Assembly (NCBI RefSeq): GCF_020497125.1
Contig: NC_059080.1
Coordinates: 71,530,618-71,594,617 of the forward strand
Direction: 5' to 3'
Length of the DNA stretch: 64,000 nucleotides
Origin: Mauremys mutica
Lineage: Eukaryota > Chordata > Testudines > Geoemydidae
The notes beneath the pieces are model-generated. The model saw only the letters and a program-made list of their open reading frames with translations, searched no databases and was not told the origin of the DNA. A program made the position numbers and the translations under genes. Of this stretch, positions 1-10,970 are shown in pieces (position 1 is the first letter of the stretch; every line of letters starts with the position of its first letter).

Positions 1-1463
1 AAACCTACCTTGTAGTGATTGACTCAAGGAGTTCAATCTATTTACCTTAACAATGAGAAGGTTAGACTACCAGTAGTTTAAGCACACTCTTTTCCAGAGT
101 TCCACTCTTGTGGGCACCCTGGTTTCTAGTTTACCCCTTCAGGGACACATGATAGTTGAAACAAATAGGCACAAACTTTGCAAAAGGATTTCTAAAACAA
201 TTGCTCTGTACTTTAGCCAGTATAAGGCATATACAGAGCTAGGTAAAACAATAAGCACGTACAACATGCCATTCCCCACCTCATTCACCTCACCACTCTG
301 GAGTGTTCTTTTGTTTTAGGTTAGCTTTTTTCAAGGTTCCAGGTCCTCTCTTCAGGATTTCACTCCTCCAGGTCAGGCTCCTCTTCTAAATTCTGGAGTT
401 TCTTTTCTGCCCCTGTAGCCATTTTCCCTTAGCTTGGGCTGGTCCTGCACTCAACAGGTCCCCTATTTACCCATTTTTATTTCCTCTGTTTGTGTTTTTA
501 AACCCCTGCTCTGACACCTCTTTGTCCCCTTCTAGAGATTTTTCTACTCAACACCGTAGCTCTCTGCAGACAAGCTGGAGAAAACTGGTTTCAGCTAGGC
601 TGCAGCCATCCTATTATTGTGTTTAAGCAAGCTCTTTTCAGGTGTTGATGGTCTCTCGCAGCCATCCTATTCAGAGACAGACAGGTGACCATCCCTGTCT
701 CCTTAGCACAAACAGTATGAGGCAATAATACCGTATAGATAATTGTAAGAGCTCAAACATACAGAGAGTTCATAGTCTCAAACATAATTCATAATATGTA
801 CATAGACACATTCCACAAATTATGTCACCCTCCACAAGCTGGAATTTACTTGGCGAACAGCTTCCAAGAGCTATGGAGCAGATTCTGATACTCTTACCCA
901 TTTTGGGAAGCACCTTGCTCCACGAGTAGGTTCTTTGACTTCAGTGACTGGTACTGTTCTGTATGACTAAGGGTATTGGACTCCAGAGCGAAGGCAACTG
1001 CAGAAATATAAAATAGAGCTAAATTCATTGGACAGATTATTCACTATGAATAATTCAACCAGCTCTAGCTACAAACTTACTACATCAGAGACTGGTGCAA
1101 GTGGAAGTCCCAACAGGGGGATTCTATAAGAACCGAGATAATTGTCTTTACAAAAGGTTGGCTCTTGTAGTTATTTTCAGTTTGGGATCTCAGTGATCTC
1201 TCAGCAGAATCTCCCAGTGAGGAACAAAACCCTTCCCTTTATAGCAGGCATCAGTATAATTCGAGCTGTCTGCCAGTAATTAAATCCACTACTATAGTAA
1301 CAGGTGGTGAAGCTTTATTTTTTTTAAGTCAGTTATGTCATGAGTCAGAAGGGCTGTTCGTGCAGCACTGTGCAAGTCTCAGATCAGGAGAGATTCAGTT
1401 TGATGGCAGTTGGGCCCAGAAGAGACGTTGTTAGATGTGTGAATCCTGTAATTCTGTGTAGAC
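1..1463. other. No recognised feature
   Basis: AT-rich sequence without a recognisable gene, RNA gene or repeat. All open frames are short, lack recognisable domains and have no clear splice context. Old, unrecognised repeats may be present. Confidence 0.4.
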
Positions 1464-1466
1464 TAG

Positions 1467-2280
1467 GGGTATGGCTACACTGGCGAGTTGCAGCGCTGGA
1501 AAGCCTGCACCAGCGCTGCAATTAGTAAGTGGCCACACCTGCAGAGCACTTCCAGCGCTGCAACTCCCTGGCTGCAGCGCTGGCCGTACACCTCACTCAG
1601 CATGGGGAATAAGGATTCCAGCGCTGGTGCTGCAGCACTGGTCATCAAGTGTGGCCACACACCAGCGCTGTGATTGGCCTCCAGGATATAAGGATGTATC
1701 CCAGAATGCTTTTATAAATTACTCTCTTTGTTTTGTTATGCAGCCTCTCTTTGTTTTGTTGTGAACGAGCTCCGTGCAGAGCTCCATTGCCGTTGCTGCT
1801 GCTGCTTATCTAAAAAACAAACAGAGCTCCTGTTTGCTGTGATCATCTGTACCTGGCTGTAAACAATCAAATGAGAGGCAGGCAGGGAGTGAATGAAACA
1901 GCGGGGAGTCGTGTTGGCTGCAGGCTGTTTGCAATTAAGAGTTAAGACTAAGGGGTTGGAAACATGGTCTGATTTTTCAAGGCAGGAAGCTAAACACACA
2001 GTGTTGGCTCCAAAAATCCACTCTCTCTCTCTCCCCCCACTCCCTGTCACACTACGCCCCACTCCACCCACCTCTTTTGAAAAGCACGTTGCGGCCACTT
2101 GAACGCTGGGATAGCTGCCAATAATGCATCACTCCCAACAGCGCTGCTAATGCTGCAAATGTGGCCACACACCAGCGCTGGTAGCTGTGAGTGTGGCCAC
2201 ACACCAGCGCTGCTCCTGCACAGCTGGATGACCAGCGCTGCAAACTACCAGCGCTGCAAACCGTAAGTGTAGCCATACCC
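1467..2280. mobile_element. PIF/Harbinger-like MITE rich in CAGCGCTG, copy 1
   Basis: This is a non-autonomous DNA transposon of 814 bp with no coding capacity. Its ends are inverted: GGGTATGGCTACACT on the left and its complement on the right. The triplet TAG directly flanks both ends (1464-1466 and 2281-2283), which fits the 3-bp target duplication of the PIF/Harbinger superfamily, although TAG departs from the usual TWA. The palindrome CAGCGCTG occurs 11 times: six in the first 204 bp and five in the last 142 bp, with none in the AT-richer middle. A second copy lies at 58863-59783 and carries ten. The clustered repeats may be subterminal transposase-binding sites, but that is inference. 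The superfamily call rests on the 3-bp duplication seen in both copies. Confidence 0.75.
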
Positions 2281-2283
2281 TAG

Positions 2284-2739
2284 GTAAGGGAGGACTCGGG
2301 GGACAAGGACGTGGGAGGGAATCACTAGGGGATTATGTGGGGAGACAGAGGAGAGATCAGAGGGTCCTACTGGAGAGTATCAGGGAGTGGCTAATGTGAT
2401 GCTGTTGAAAAGAAGGATGGTGCAGTGAATAGGAGCAGCCGGAACAGGGCGCCACTTGCGGGTAGCCACCCGAGGTGAGCAACCCCCGGATCTGACACCC
2501 TGCACCCAACCCGCTGCCCCGAGTCCCCTCCCTCACTCACAATCCCTCCCAGAGCCTGCACTCCACACCCCCTCCCATGCCCCAACTCCCTGTCTGCCCC
2601 ACGTCAACCGGACTATGAACCGGAATTTCAATGAAGATCAGAAATGCTGGTTATAGAGCTTTCCGGCTGGTGAAGTGCCAGATAAAAACAGCTTTTACTG
2701 CACATGGTTTCTGCCTTCAGCGCCCCCAGTATAAGAATT
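2284..2739. other. C-rich unique stretch
   Basis: A purine-rich segment (about 2284-2445) is followed by a C-rich segment (about 2460-2610) with a loose CACCCC/CTGCCCC/CCCTCCC pattern. This pattern resembles the minisatellite-like array at 62150-62500, so it may be a decayed fragment of the same hAT family, without visible ends. Confidence 0.25.
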
Positions 2740-2985
2740 GTTCCAGCACCACTGGACTTGGGAGACCTGGGTTAAATTTCCTGCTCTCTCACAGACTGCC
2801 TGTGTGACCTTGGGCAGGTGACTTAGTCTCTCTGTGCCTCAGTCCTCCATGTCTAAATAGGGATAACAACACTTACCTATTTCATTGGGGTGTTGTGAGG
2901 ATAAAGGCATTAAAGAGTCTGAGCACTTGCATACTACGGCAAAGAGGGCCATATAAATACTGAAGATAGATATTGGAGAGGAGGT
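2740..2985 (-). mobile_element. MIR-type SINE, reversed
   Basis: The plus strand reads as the complement of the MIR core: a CTGTGTGACCTTGGGCAGG block, then a CTCTGTGCCTCAG block, then a TTGTGAGGATAAAG block and a tail near TATAAATACTGAAGATAG. These blocks occur in the order expected for MIR read backwards. No target duplication is visible, as expected for an old element. Confidence 0.7.
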
Positions 2986-3455
2986 TTCCCTTTATTGCAA
3001 AATGGGCTATAATCCATAAATATTTCATACATATGGACTGTTCCATGACAGTTTGATACAGACTGTATAGATCCACCCCACTGCAGTGGAAAATCCAAAA
3101 GGAATTATGTTGCCTGGACAAGCTATCATCCCTTCCCAGCTCCCCCAGGTCCAATCTGGAGTGGGAGGAAAGGAGTTTAAAGCTACCATCACTATACTCA
3201 ACAGATGAACTCTTCATGATCACCCCATCCCCCCGCATCTCTCCTCTTCCATCCAGACCCCACTCCTCACCCATCTCTTAGCAGAAAGCACTTGTCACTT
3301 CCTCTCTTCCCAACTACTTTGTCCATATTTGGATTAAGGAGTGTGGGGTTCTCCACACCCAATTTACCTCATTCTGGTCCTTTCCTGAAGGACCAGCCTC
3401 TTCAAGTAGATTCTTCTTCTATGGCAGGCCCCAACCTCTGGTGATGACGTGATAA

Positions 3456-3903
3456 CTAGGGCTGGCTAGAGAAAGAAAATTTCATTTAATGAAAAACATC
3501 AAGATTTCACCATTTGGTTCCATTTCACATTGGGATGAAACTGAGGCCCTTCCAAAAGAATTGTGAAAAAAACAGACACACCTCAGAATAGCTTAGGTTT
3601 TGATGAACTTCAGTTTTGATGAACTTCTCCCCCATCACATGTGAGTGCTTGAACCACCAGGCTATTTGACTACTCTAGGATGCAGCTTTCTCAGAATCTC
3701 CTGTTGGAGCTATACTATTTTGTATAAATAATTAAATATTCCTTAAGACAGAGAGAAAGACAGAGACAGTCAGGCAGGCTTTAGGGCTGGTGGTTCAAGC
3801 ACTCACATGGGATGGGGGAGATGTCATCAAATCTGATATTTTGCCATAAAAATGTATGGTTTCAATTAAATATTTTGTCAAAAAAATTCAAAACCAACTC
3901 TAG
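3456..3903. mobile_element. Foldback-type MITE
   Basis: The ends are imperfect inverted repeats (CTAGGGCTGGCT on the left, complement of AACCAACTCTAG on the right). Inside, a long hairpin is formed by 3615-3662 and 3786-3831, whose arms match at almost every position through a block reading GTGAGTGCTTGAACCACCAG. The loop is AT-rich with a purine tract at 3748-3772. There is no coding capacity. The superfamily is not clear because no target duplication can be read with confidence. Confidence 0.55.
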
Positions 3904-5873
3904 TAAGAACCTGTGTTAATTGGGGCAGGGGATTTTACCTACAAAAATAACATGGGAAATTCAGTCGGAGACCCCCAGAAAGCTAAAAAATAACATAAAT
4001 GATGGGCCGGATTTTGCCCCTTTTACACCAACACAAAGTATGGTTCTAGGTAACTTCATGGAAGTCAGTAAAAACATGTGTTTATGTCTGTCTGTCTGCT
4101 GTCATACATGCTGGAAGGTGTTGTTTCCTACAAGGAGTTAAAATGCCATATGGAAAGCAAAGGTACCTGACAGGCTGACTTACTAAGAGCCTGGATAAGT
4201 GAGTTCATTTCCCCCCAGCACTGTGGACATCAGGATAATTAGATCAGGCACTAGACAACAACATTTACAGAATTGGTGTCACTGATCTTGGCTAAATGAA
4301 AAAGCTTTGTGGATTCATGGCTACATATTTCTCTTTCAGCAACCTCTGGCTAATTATCCTAAAATGTCTCACCTGTGTCAATTCTATGGTTACATAAAGA
4401 TAAAGATAATTATTTGTAGTTCTTCACATCTTTATTTTTAACAGGCCGTTTCTGTTAATTGGCTCTGAGCATGAGCTAAAATGCATTTAAAAGGGTCTGG
4501 AAACATACACATTAGATATTATTTAAACCTTTGCTATAGCAAAGTTCAGAGCTAATTTGAAGCCTTACAAGATCTGAAACATCTCTTAGAAATGTAATAG
4601 TGAGCTGGTACAAAGCTTAGAGTTCTCCTCAAAAAAGTTCTACTAACATAGTCACTCTTTTGTTTATGCTGTCAGGATGAAATAGACTGTTCCATATACA
4701 GTATAGATTATGAGGGCTTTATATTTTCTAAACAATAAAATATAGTGTGGAATGAAATTTATAGTTGTATGTGTGATATAGAGTAAAAAATTTGACGTTA
4801 TTAATTTGTCAACTGTGAGAGCTAATTCAGATTTATTCTGTGAGTGAGAAGTAATTTATTGACCACAGGACTGTAACTCATTGCAATAAAAAGGCATGCT
4901 CAATATTGCAATATTATGAGTGTGTGTAAAGAGATGATTACAACAGCATATTTGAAGTAGCAGCTACTGGTTTAGAAGTCGTATCTTAAAAATCACTTTA
5001 AGCCCAAAAGTACATGATGAGTTACTTCTGAGAGGAAGTTCTTTAATTATACTCTCTTTACATGGCAATAAAGAGACTATCAGGGGTTATTCTATTTTAG
5101 AGTTCTTTGCCATTTCAAAGGATCTTAGTATATTTCCTCAAAATTTTGAACTAGCAAAAATTGTTAATTTTAGTGCTGTCATTTACCTTGAGGTTAACTG
5201 CCTGGAATTCTTCCAATTAGGCACATTCCCTCACCATTGAGCCAATCTTAGAAGTGCCACGCACAGAGTAACTAACATGAGGGCCCTGTACCGCCACCTT
5301 GTTACCCATCCCCACCCCAGTTCCACCGGAGGTGTACCGCCAAGGACTCCCACACTGTGAGCCTCCCTTGCACCCCCCTTCAGGGGACATTCCATAGGGT
5401 GGAGGCATTGCCACAGAAAAGTGAATACACCTTGAGCTGTATTAATTTTTCAAAGTATTTTCCATGAGGCTTGGGGTGGTGCTGGGAATGGCTATGGCTA
5501 CAATCCACCCAAACCCACTCCCAGTCCTCCCCATTCTTTATTCTCAGCCTGGCCCTTCCCACTCAGGGGTCTCTGGGTCTGTGGAGAGTCTGTCCAAGAC
5601 CAAGGATGGTGCTGTGGAGGCACAACACGTCCTCCTCCTTCTGAACATGTAGAATGAGTCCCCACTATGTAGGCAACTATTAGGACAATGTTGCCCCATG
5701 CCTCAGATGTGGATCAGATCTCAAGACCTGACACACAAAGCAACACAGGGAATGCTGAGCAAATGGATCAGAGCCTCCAGCATCTCTTGCCATTATTCCA
5801 AGTGGGGGGGAAAGGAGACCTGACTCCCTCCCTCTCAGCAGCCAGGAGAGAGGAGATAGTGTCTGATAATAGG
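3904..5873. other. No recognised gene
   Basis: Mostly AT-rich. A GC-richer block at about 5220-5410 and another at 5480-5660 give short open frames with no recognisable domain. A weak palindromic scrap of the type described at 34015-34098 lies near 4000-4062. I see no RNA gene. Confidence 0.35.
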
Positions 5874-6062
5874 TAATAATTGGAGATATACCAATCTCCT
5901 AGAACTGGAAGGGACCTTGAAAGGTCATCGAGTCCAGCCCCCTGCCTTCACTAGCAGGACCAATTTTTGCCCCAGATCCCTAAGTGGCCTCCTCAAGGAT
6001 TGAACTCTTAACCCTGGGTTTAGCAGGCCAATGCTCAAACCACTGAGCTATCCCTCCCCCCA
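5874..6062 (-). mobile_element. Cry-type tRNA-derived SINE of turtles
   Basis: Read on the minus strand, the element starts with a tRNA-like head: a box A-like segment TAGCTCAGTGGTTTGAGC (complement of 6033-6050) and a box B-like segment GGTTAAGAGTTCAATCC (complement of 5997-6013), the internal RNA polymerase III promoter. A unique middle follows, then a tail matching the 3' end of CR1-type LINEs (GACCTTTCAAGGTCCCTTCC). A tRNA head with a CR1-like tail is the known structure of the Cry SINE family of cryptodiran turtles, mobilised by LINE machinery that recognises the shared tail. Box A is nearly intact; box B has departed from GGTTCGAATCC. This is the strongest marker for the host lineage. 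Confidence 0.88.
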
Positions 6063-6268
6063 AACTGAAAAGACCTACAATATACTTGTCAAGCAATGTG
6101 TTGATGTTTCATTGGAATGTTTGCACCACAGTATTGCCCCAACTCATACTGACCTCATCTCAGGAGAACACAGTGCCATAACTCAGATACCATCGTGAAC
6201 TGTAATTCTGCAACTATATAGCTTCCTGTGATGTCATTTGTTGATTCAGTGGCTCCCCATCTCTGCAA

Positions 6269-6340
6269 GGGCCTGATCCAAAGCCCAACAAAGTCAATGA
6301 AAAGACTATCATTGATTTCAATGAGCTTTGGGTAAGGATC
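6269..6340. repeat. Short palindromic repeat
   Basis: An imperfect inverted repeat: GCCTGATCCAAAGCCCAAC at the left pairs with GAGCTTTGGGTAAGGATC at the right, around copies of the palindromic core ATTGATTTCAAT. It is one of many related MITE-like palindromes in the window and has no coding potential. Confidence 0.55.
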
Positions 6341-6509
6341 GCTAGATTGACTACCATTAACGGAGCTTCTGCGTGCAAGGGCTGAAGATGGCAGGAAAGA
6401 TAACCTCCATGGGAAATGTGTTACATCTTGCCCAGTAATTCAATACTTGTTACTTTGGATTGACTGTTTATCTGACCATTTTATAAAAGGGGGGAAAACT
6501 GAATTATTT

Positions 6510-6598
6510 GGGGGAAATTCTATGTTCTGTGTTATCCAGGTCAGACTACATGGACACAATGGTCCCTTCTGGCCTTAGAATCTATGAATCCATGACAC
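6510..6598 (+). mobile_element. CR1 LINE 3' end
   Basis: The sequence CAGACTACATGGACACAATG followed by GGTCCCTTCTGGCCTTAGAA and a short ATCTATGA-type terminal repeat is the typical 3' untranslated end of a CR1 LINE in sense orientation. Only about 90 bp remain, a severe 5' truncation that is usual for CR1. Confidence 0.75.
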
Positions 6599-6600
6599 TG

Positions 6601-7458
6601 GCGTTACAGCTGTTCTCTTCTTTGCCAGTTCATGTTGTTTATGTTCATTCGTGTTCAGGATGTTTCTTTAAGAATGGCTTCAGACAAAATGATTACATTG
6701 TGAGCAGATGAGCTGTCTTGGATTTATGTCACAATCCATCTGCCTGTTATAAACAGGCTGCCTGCTTCATGCAGTTTCCGCCTCATTAGGTAGGCAGTAA
6801 TGCTGACTGCATTGCATTTAGCTTCCTCATTGCATTTGACCTTCTTTAGTTTTATTCCACACAAAATGTTTTGGAATTTGTTCCTCCCTCCACTCACTGC
6901 AACAACAAACCCTGACTCTTCTCTGCTTCTTCTGATAGCAAGACTAGAGTATTGCATCTTTTAGCAGGGTCTCAGCTCGAATCTGAAATAGGTTAGACCC
7001 ACAAACTTCAAAATAGCATTCGCAGTGTGGTTCTGGATCAGGATCAAGTCTTCTGTGCAGCTCACGTTCATCTCTTCAAGCTGCAGATCTAGTTTTCTTT
7101 CTAGAGCAGGTACAGAAAATGCAAACATTTTCCCCATAGGCTACAGACAGTTGTTTCATAGGATAGTCTGGATTCAGTAGTTTCTTTCCTTTAAAAATAT
7201 GCATTATGATGAACCTGCCACTAGATGCCAGTGTAGTATAGAAGATAATCACTAGTAAAGCAGAGGCTTGCGGCTGTAGAATTCTCATTACTGAAGTAAT
7301 ATAATTAAAAACTCCCTTCTGGTTAGTCATAAGAATTGCTAATTGCCTGCAAAAATTCAGGTCAGGTCACCTGAATTATTTAATCAATAAAAGCTTCTCA
7401 TGCCATGGAAAGGGGAAGAAGTAAATTGATATAAATGACTAAAATAAAAATTTTGTTT
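6601..7458. other. No recognised feature
   Basis: AT-rich sequence with short open frames lacking recognisable domains. No repeat signature was identified. Confidence 0.35.
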
Positions 7459-7555
7459 GTAATGTACTTGAAGAACAGCTCTATGGAGTTCAATAACTTG
7501 TCTCTCTCACCAACAGAGGTTGGTCCAATAAAAGATATTACCTCATCCACCTCTC
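7459..7555 (+). mobile_element. Penelope-like element 3' fragment
   Basis: Contains CTTGAAGAACAGCTC, then CTTGTCTCTCTCACCAACAG, GTTGGTCCAATAAAAGATAT and TACCTCATCCACCT. The same blocks, in the same order, end the PLE insertion at 50755-51591. Only the terminal part is left. Confidence 0.6.
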
Positions 7556-7596
7556 TCTAAAATAAAAATGTGATTGACCACAAGTACAAACTTTAT

Positions 7597-7975
7597 AGGC
7601 CTGGAAAGATGAGATTTTTACTGGTAAATGTCCATAACTATACACCATTTTGCCATACACAAACGAATGAAAAAAATGTTTCCATCAATAATAATCAAAA
7701 GGTATCTGTATAGGCAAAGTAAGAAAAATGCCACTTGAGAACGTATTAGAGTTTGATTTAAGGATATTTGCTCTATATATTTTGACATTTGAGGTTGGCA
7801 ATGTGTGTTTTAGTGTTTTAGCTTTAACATCTACTGCCATTCCATAATTATTGTCTGACCTCCCCATTGTCTGACACACCCATCCATTATTTCCTACAAC
7901 TGTGAAAATTTAAATAAATAAAAGTAGGGAAAGTGCTAAAAATAAACATTGATATTATCTATCTAAATTATAAAA
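7597..7975 (+). repeat. Unclassified interspersed repeat, copy 1
   Basis: Shares an extended order of blocks with 53836-54275: AGATTTTTA near the left, a TTTCCATC-AATAATAATC block, AAAGTAAGAAAAATGCC, TATTAGAGT, and an AAAAATAAACAT-type right part. The two copies have the same orientation and have diverged through many substitutions and gaps. No inverted ends, poly(A) tail or coding domain is evident, so the class is unknown. Confidence 0.5.
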
Positions 7976-8261
7976 AAAAATTAAAAATTGATTTCTTCGT
8001 AGCCTATGGATAGCTTAGTGAACTTCAAAAGGAAACTCTGACATGCTGGATGTTAGAACTACCTGGGCTAATCAACATGTGTCAAAAACCTGAAAAGTGG
8101 CCATAAGTAAAAGTCAAGAGACTGTGAATAAATTAACGCTTCAAGGCAAAGAGTGAGAATTTTTAGATGAAATGGCTGCTGTGTTCGTAGCTTAGGGGTT
8201 TAATGACTGATGAGCAAAAGGGAAACTAAAAAGACTATATTCATGAACTCCATAAAGTCTC

Positions 8262-8391
8262 GTGGCATTTTGGCGGCGGGTCCTTCAGTGCTGCGGAAGA
8301 CCCAGAGCGAGTGAAGGACCAGCTGCCAAAGTGCCACCGAAGACCCGGACCACTGCCGAATCGGGCCCCGTAGTTCCTAAAGCCAGCCCTG
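8262..8391. mobile_element. hAT-N element fragment
   Basis: The right part ends in GCCAGCCCTG, the terminal inverted repeat type seen intact at 27971-28266 and 54711-54977. The body carries the same GGCGGCGGGTCCTTCAG and GAAGACCC blocks as the 28-kb and 45.7-kb elements. The left terminus is missing or unrecognisable. Confidence 0.55.
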
Positions 8392-8393
8392 AG

Positions 8394-9118
8394 AGCCTGA
8401 GCTCTCATTGAATTTCAGTGGGAGCTGGACACCGGATTCCCTTAATCTCCTTTGAAAATGTTAGTATTACAGTATCTTTCCCACTGCTGTAGGAGGGAGT
8501 ACTTGGATAATAGGGAGAGGACGTGGGAAAAGCAGCAAAAAAGAAAAGGTTTTCTTCTTCTGAAATTATTGTACTTCTCCTAACCTGCTCAGCTGGGAGC
8601 AACAGTATGTATGGTAGGTGCATTAACAGAATATATTCCACTGCACTGAATGCTTCTGTAGGTGTTAATGCCTATCCATATTGCATTTTGCACTAAATAT
8701 AAATCTTTGAGTACACTGGCTAGTGGACAATAAAGTAGAAAAACTATTGGATTTATTATTTCTATAAAGGACAAGGGAAAGATGGAACCTGTTTACTCAA
8801 AGAACTGGCTTCCTTAGGTTCTAAACCAGCTGTGGCACCATGCTGTTCTTTAGGAGAAAGTTTACTGGGCAGCAGCTCAGTGTCAGAGGTCAATAGAGCA
8901 ACAGCAAAAGATGCATCATGTTCCTGGGAGCTCAGTGGAGGCAGCTTGGGAAGATAGTTAACAAAGCTGTGGGAATAAGACTCATGCTGCTGCTATTCTT
9001 TGCTCTTTTGAGAGTTTTTTATTATGACATTTTAATGAGCAGAGAGAAGGTATAGAGATATACAGACTGTAACAGCGGCATGAGAAGAAACAAAAGACTA
9101 GATGGTGGGTTTTAAGCT
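8394..9118. other. No recognised feature
   Basis: AT-rich sequence with short open frames without recognisable domains. No repeat signature identified. Confidence 0.35.
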
Positions 9119-9342
9119 TGTCTGAATATGAGGGGGGTTTAGAAGGCAGTGGCACACTGGTAGTAGCTCCCAGAAGCAATAGGAGAGCAAACTCAGGATT
9201 GGTCTGCACTACAAAGTTAGGTTGATGTAAGCTACCTTGCACCGACCTATTTATGAATGTATCTACACTCAAAATTTGTCTCCTACTAATATAAGTGCCC
9301 AGATATGGCGATGAAATAACACCACCTCCCTGAACGGCGTTG
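9119..9342 (+). repeat. Local direct duplication, left copy
   Basis: TCTGAATATGAGG, then GTAGTAGCTCCCAGAAGCAA and GGAGAGCAAACTCAGGA, runs into the left end of a MITE (GTTAGGTTGATGTAAGC). The same order recurs at 10777-10970 with about 15 percent substitutions and internal deletions. Because the match includes roughly 80 bp outside the MITE, either the locus was duplicated or the MITE boundary is wider than it looks. Confidence 0.6.
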
Positions 9343-9587
9343 AGTCAGGGTGGATGTACTATGGTTGATGCAGAGTGAGTGTAGACAGGAGGGGTTTTTC
9401 CATCACTGTTGTAAATCCACCCCTTCAACAGGCAGTAGCTAGCTCAATGGAAGAATTCTTTCAGTGCCCTAGCTGTGTCTACAGTAGGGTTTAGGTCAAC
9501 CTAATTATGTCACATGGGGTGTGAAAATGTGCACAGCCCTGAGTGATGTAGGCAGATCCACCTAAGTTTTAGGTGTAAACCAGGTCT
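9199..9587. mobile_element. MITE with GGTCTGCACTACAAAGTTAG ends
   Basis: The left end GGTCTGCACTACAAAGTTAG pairs imperfectly with the right end CCTAAGTTTTAGGTGTAAAC followed by CAGGTC. The interior holds internal inverted blocks (GTTGATGTAAG, CTGTGTCTACAGTAGGG). There is no coding capacity. Superfamily is uncertain because no target duplication is clear. Confidence 0.6.
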
Positions 9588-10680
9588 TGGTCTCCATTGC
9601 CTTCCTCTTTCTGTAGCCATTACTACTTATGCAAAGTGGATATGAAACTACCTTTTGGCAGCCTCCTCAGCCATGCAGCTCAGGAGGAGAGAAGATGGTC
9701 CAAGATGCTGCTGTATTGCATTGGGGGGACCTGTAACCAATGCACCACCTTTCTCTCAGCTGGTCCCTGCCTGATCCCAGGTGGAGTGGGGAGAAGAGTA
9801 GGAGCAGGGAATAGGAAGGAAGTGGAATGAAGAGTATTTCACTCACTAGATGTTGTGTTGATCCCTGTCTGCCATGGAAATTTTCCGAGGTAGCTTCGTG
9901 TTGATATTTTGGCAGCACATCACTGGCATTAATTTCTGGATTGGTGGGGAGGTCAGAGGGAGCCATTTCTGTAAACTGTTTTGAAAACATGGCTTTTTTT
10001 GTTCATGTAGACAGAGATTTATTGCAAGAATACATCACTTTTAGCCAAGTCTATTTCATCCCTGACCTTACGACCGCAGCTAAACTTGCTATTCCTGGAG
10101 GCATCATTCAGAATTCAGTGCCATACTCATCATGGGCCATGAGTCACAAATGTAATGCTAATGCAATTTTAAGATAACAATGAATTTTCTCACATCCTGG
10201 TAAAGTAATTAATTTGCCGCAATGTCCAGAATTGCATCCCAAACAAATATGAAATGAGAGACCTTTCCAAATTAAGTAAGTGACTAAGAGCCCAAGATTC
10301 GGTTCAGTTTACCTACTAACCTTACACTGAAAGATTTTTCATTAGCTCTTTTTGTAAAGAATGAAGTCATAAGCATTCTAGAAGTTACAAATCCCCTTGG
10401 AGCTCACCATGATTTCACTCAGAATCTGCCATATCTTTGTTTTAGAGGCACTTTTGAGTGGGTTCTCAGACAGAAGGAAGAGAGATGACCTTAGAGCTTT
10501 AACTTGACTGGCAAGGTGCCATTGCTTGAGGCAAATTTCAGGAATAACTGTGTTTGTAGCTAAATGTTCTGAATAGGGCATATTACCTATGTCATCTGCT
10601 CCAAAAGGAATATTCAATACTTGAAGAAAAGATGCATTGTACAGAGCAGATCCTTACAGTATATTTTGTACTCAAGTACT

Positions 10681-10770
10681 CTGAGTAGTAACTTACTCCT
10701 CAGGCAGTCCCATTGATTTTGATGGGAGTAATGTAAAATTCAGTGGGAGGAAGGGAAGCAGAATCTGGCT
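10681..10770. repeat. Short palindromic repeat
   Basis: CCCATTGATTTTGATGGG forms the centre; arms rich in TTACTCC and GGAGTAA extend on both sides. Same general class as 34015-34098. Confidence 0.45.
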
Positions 10771-10776
10771 TTATGT

Positions 10777-10970
10777 TTCTGAATGTGAGGGGGTTGAGAA
10801 GGGTGTGGCACCCTGACAGTAGCTCCCAAAAACAATAGGAGAGCAAACTCAGGACTGGTCTACAAAGTTAGGTTGATGTAAGCCGCCTTGCACCAACCTA
10901 TTTATGCATGCATCTCTCATTAATGTAAGTTATGGCAATGCACCTCCCTGAATGGCATTGAAATAGAACA
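10777..10970 (+). repeat. Local direct duplication, right copy
   Basis: Second copy of 9119-9342, including the MITE left end and about 80 bp outside it. It lacks roughly 30 bp of the MITE interior and everything right of CACCTCCCTGAATGGCATTG. Confidence 0.6.

Noticed and set aside
5997..6050. A genuine tRNA gene
   Set aside because: Box A and box B are present, but the sequence continues into a CR1-like tail and the tRNA fold is degraded, so it is a SINE head.
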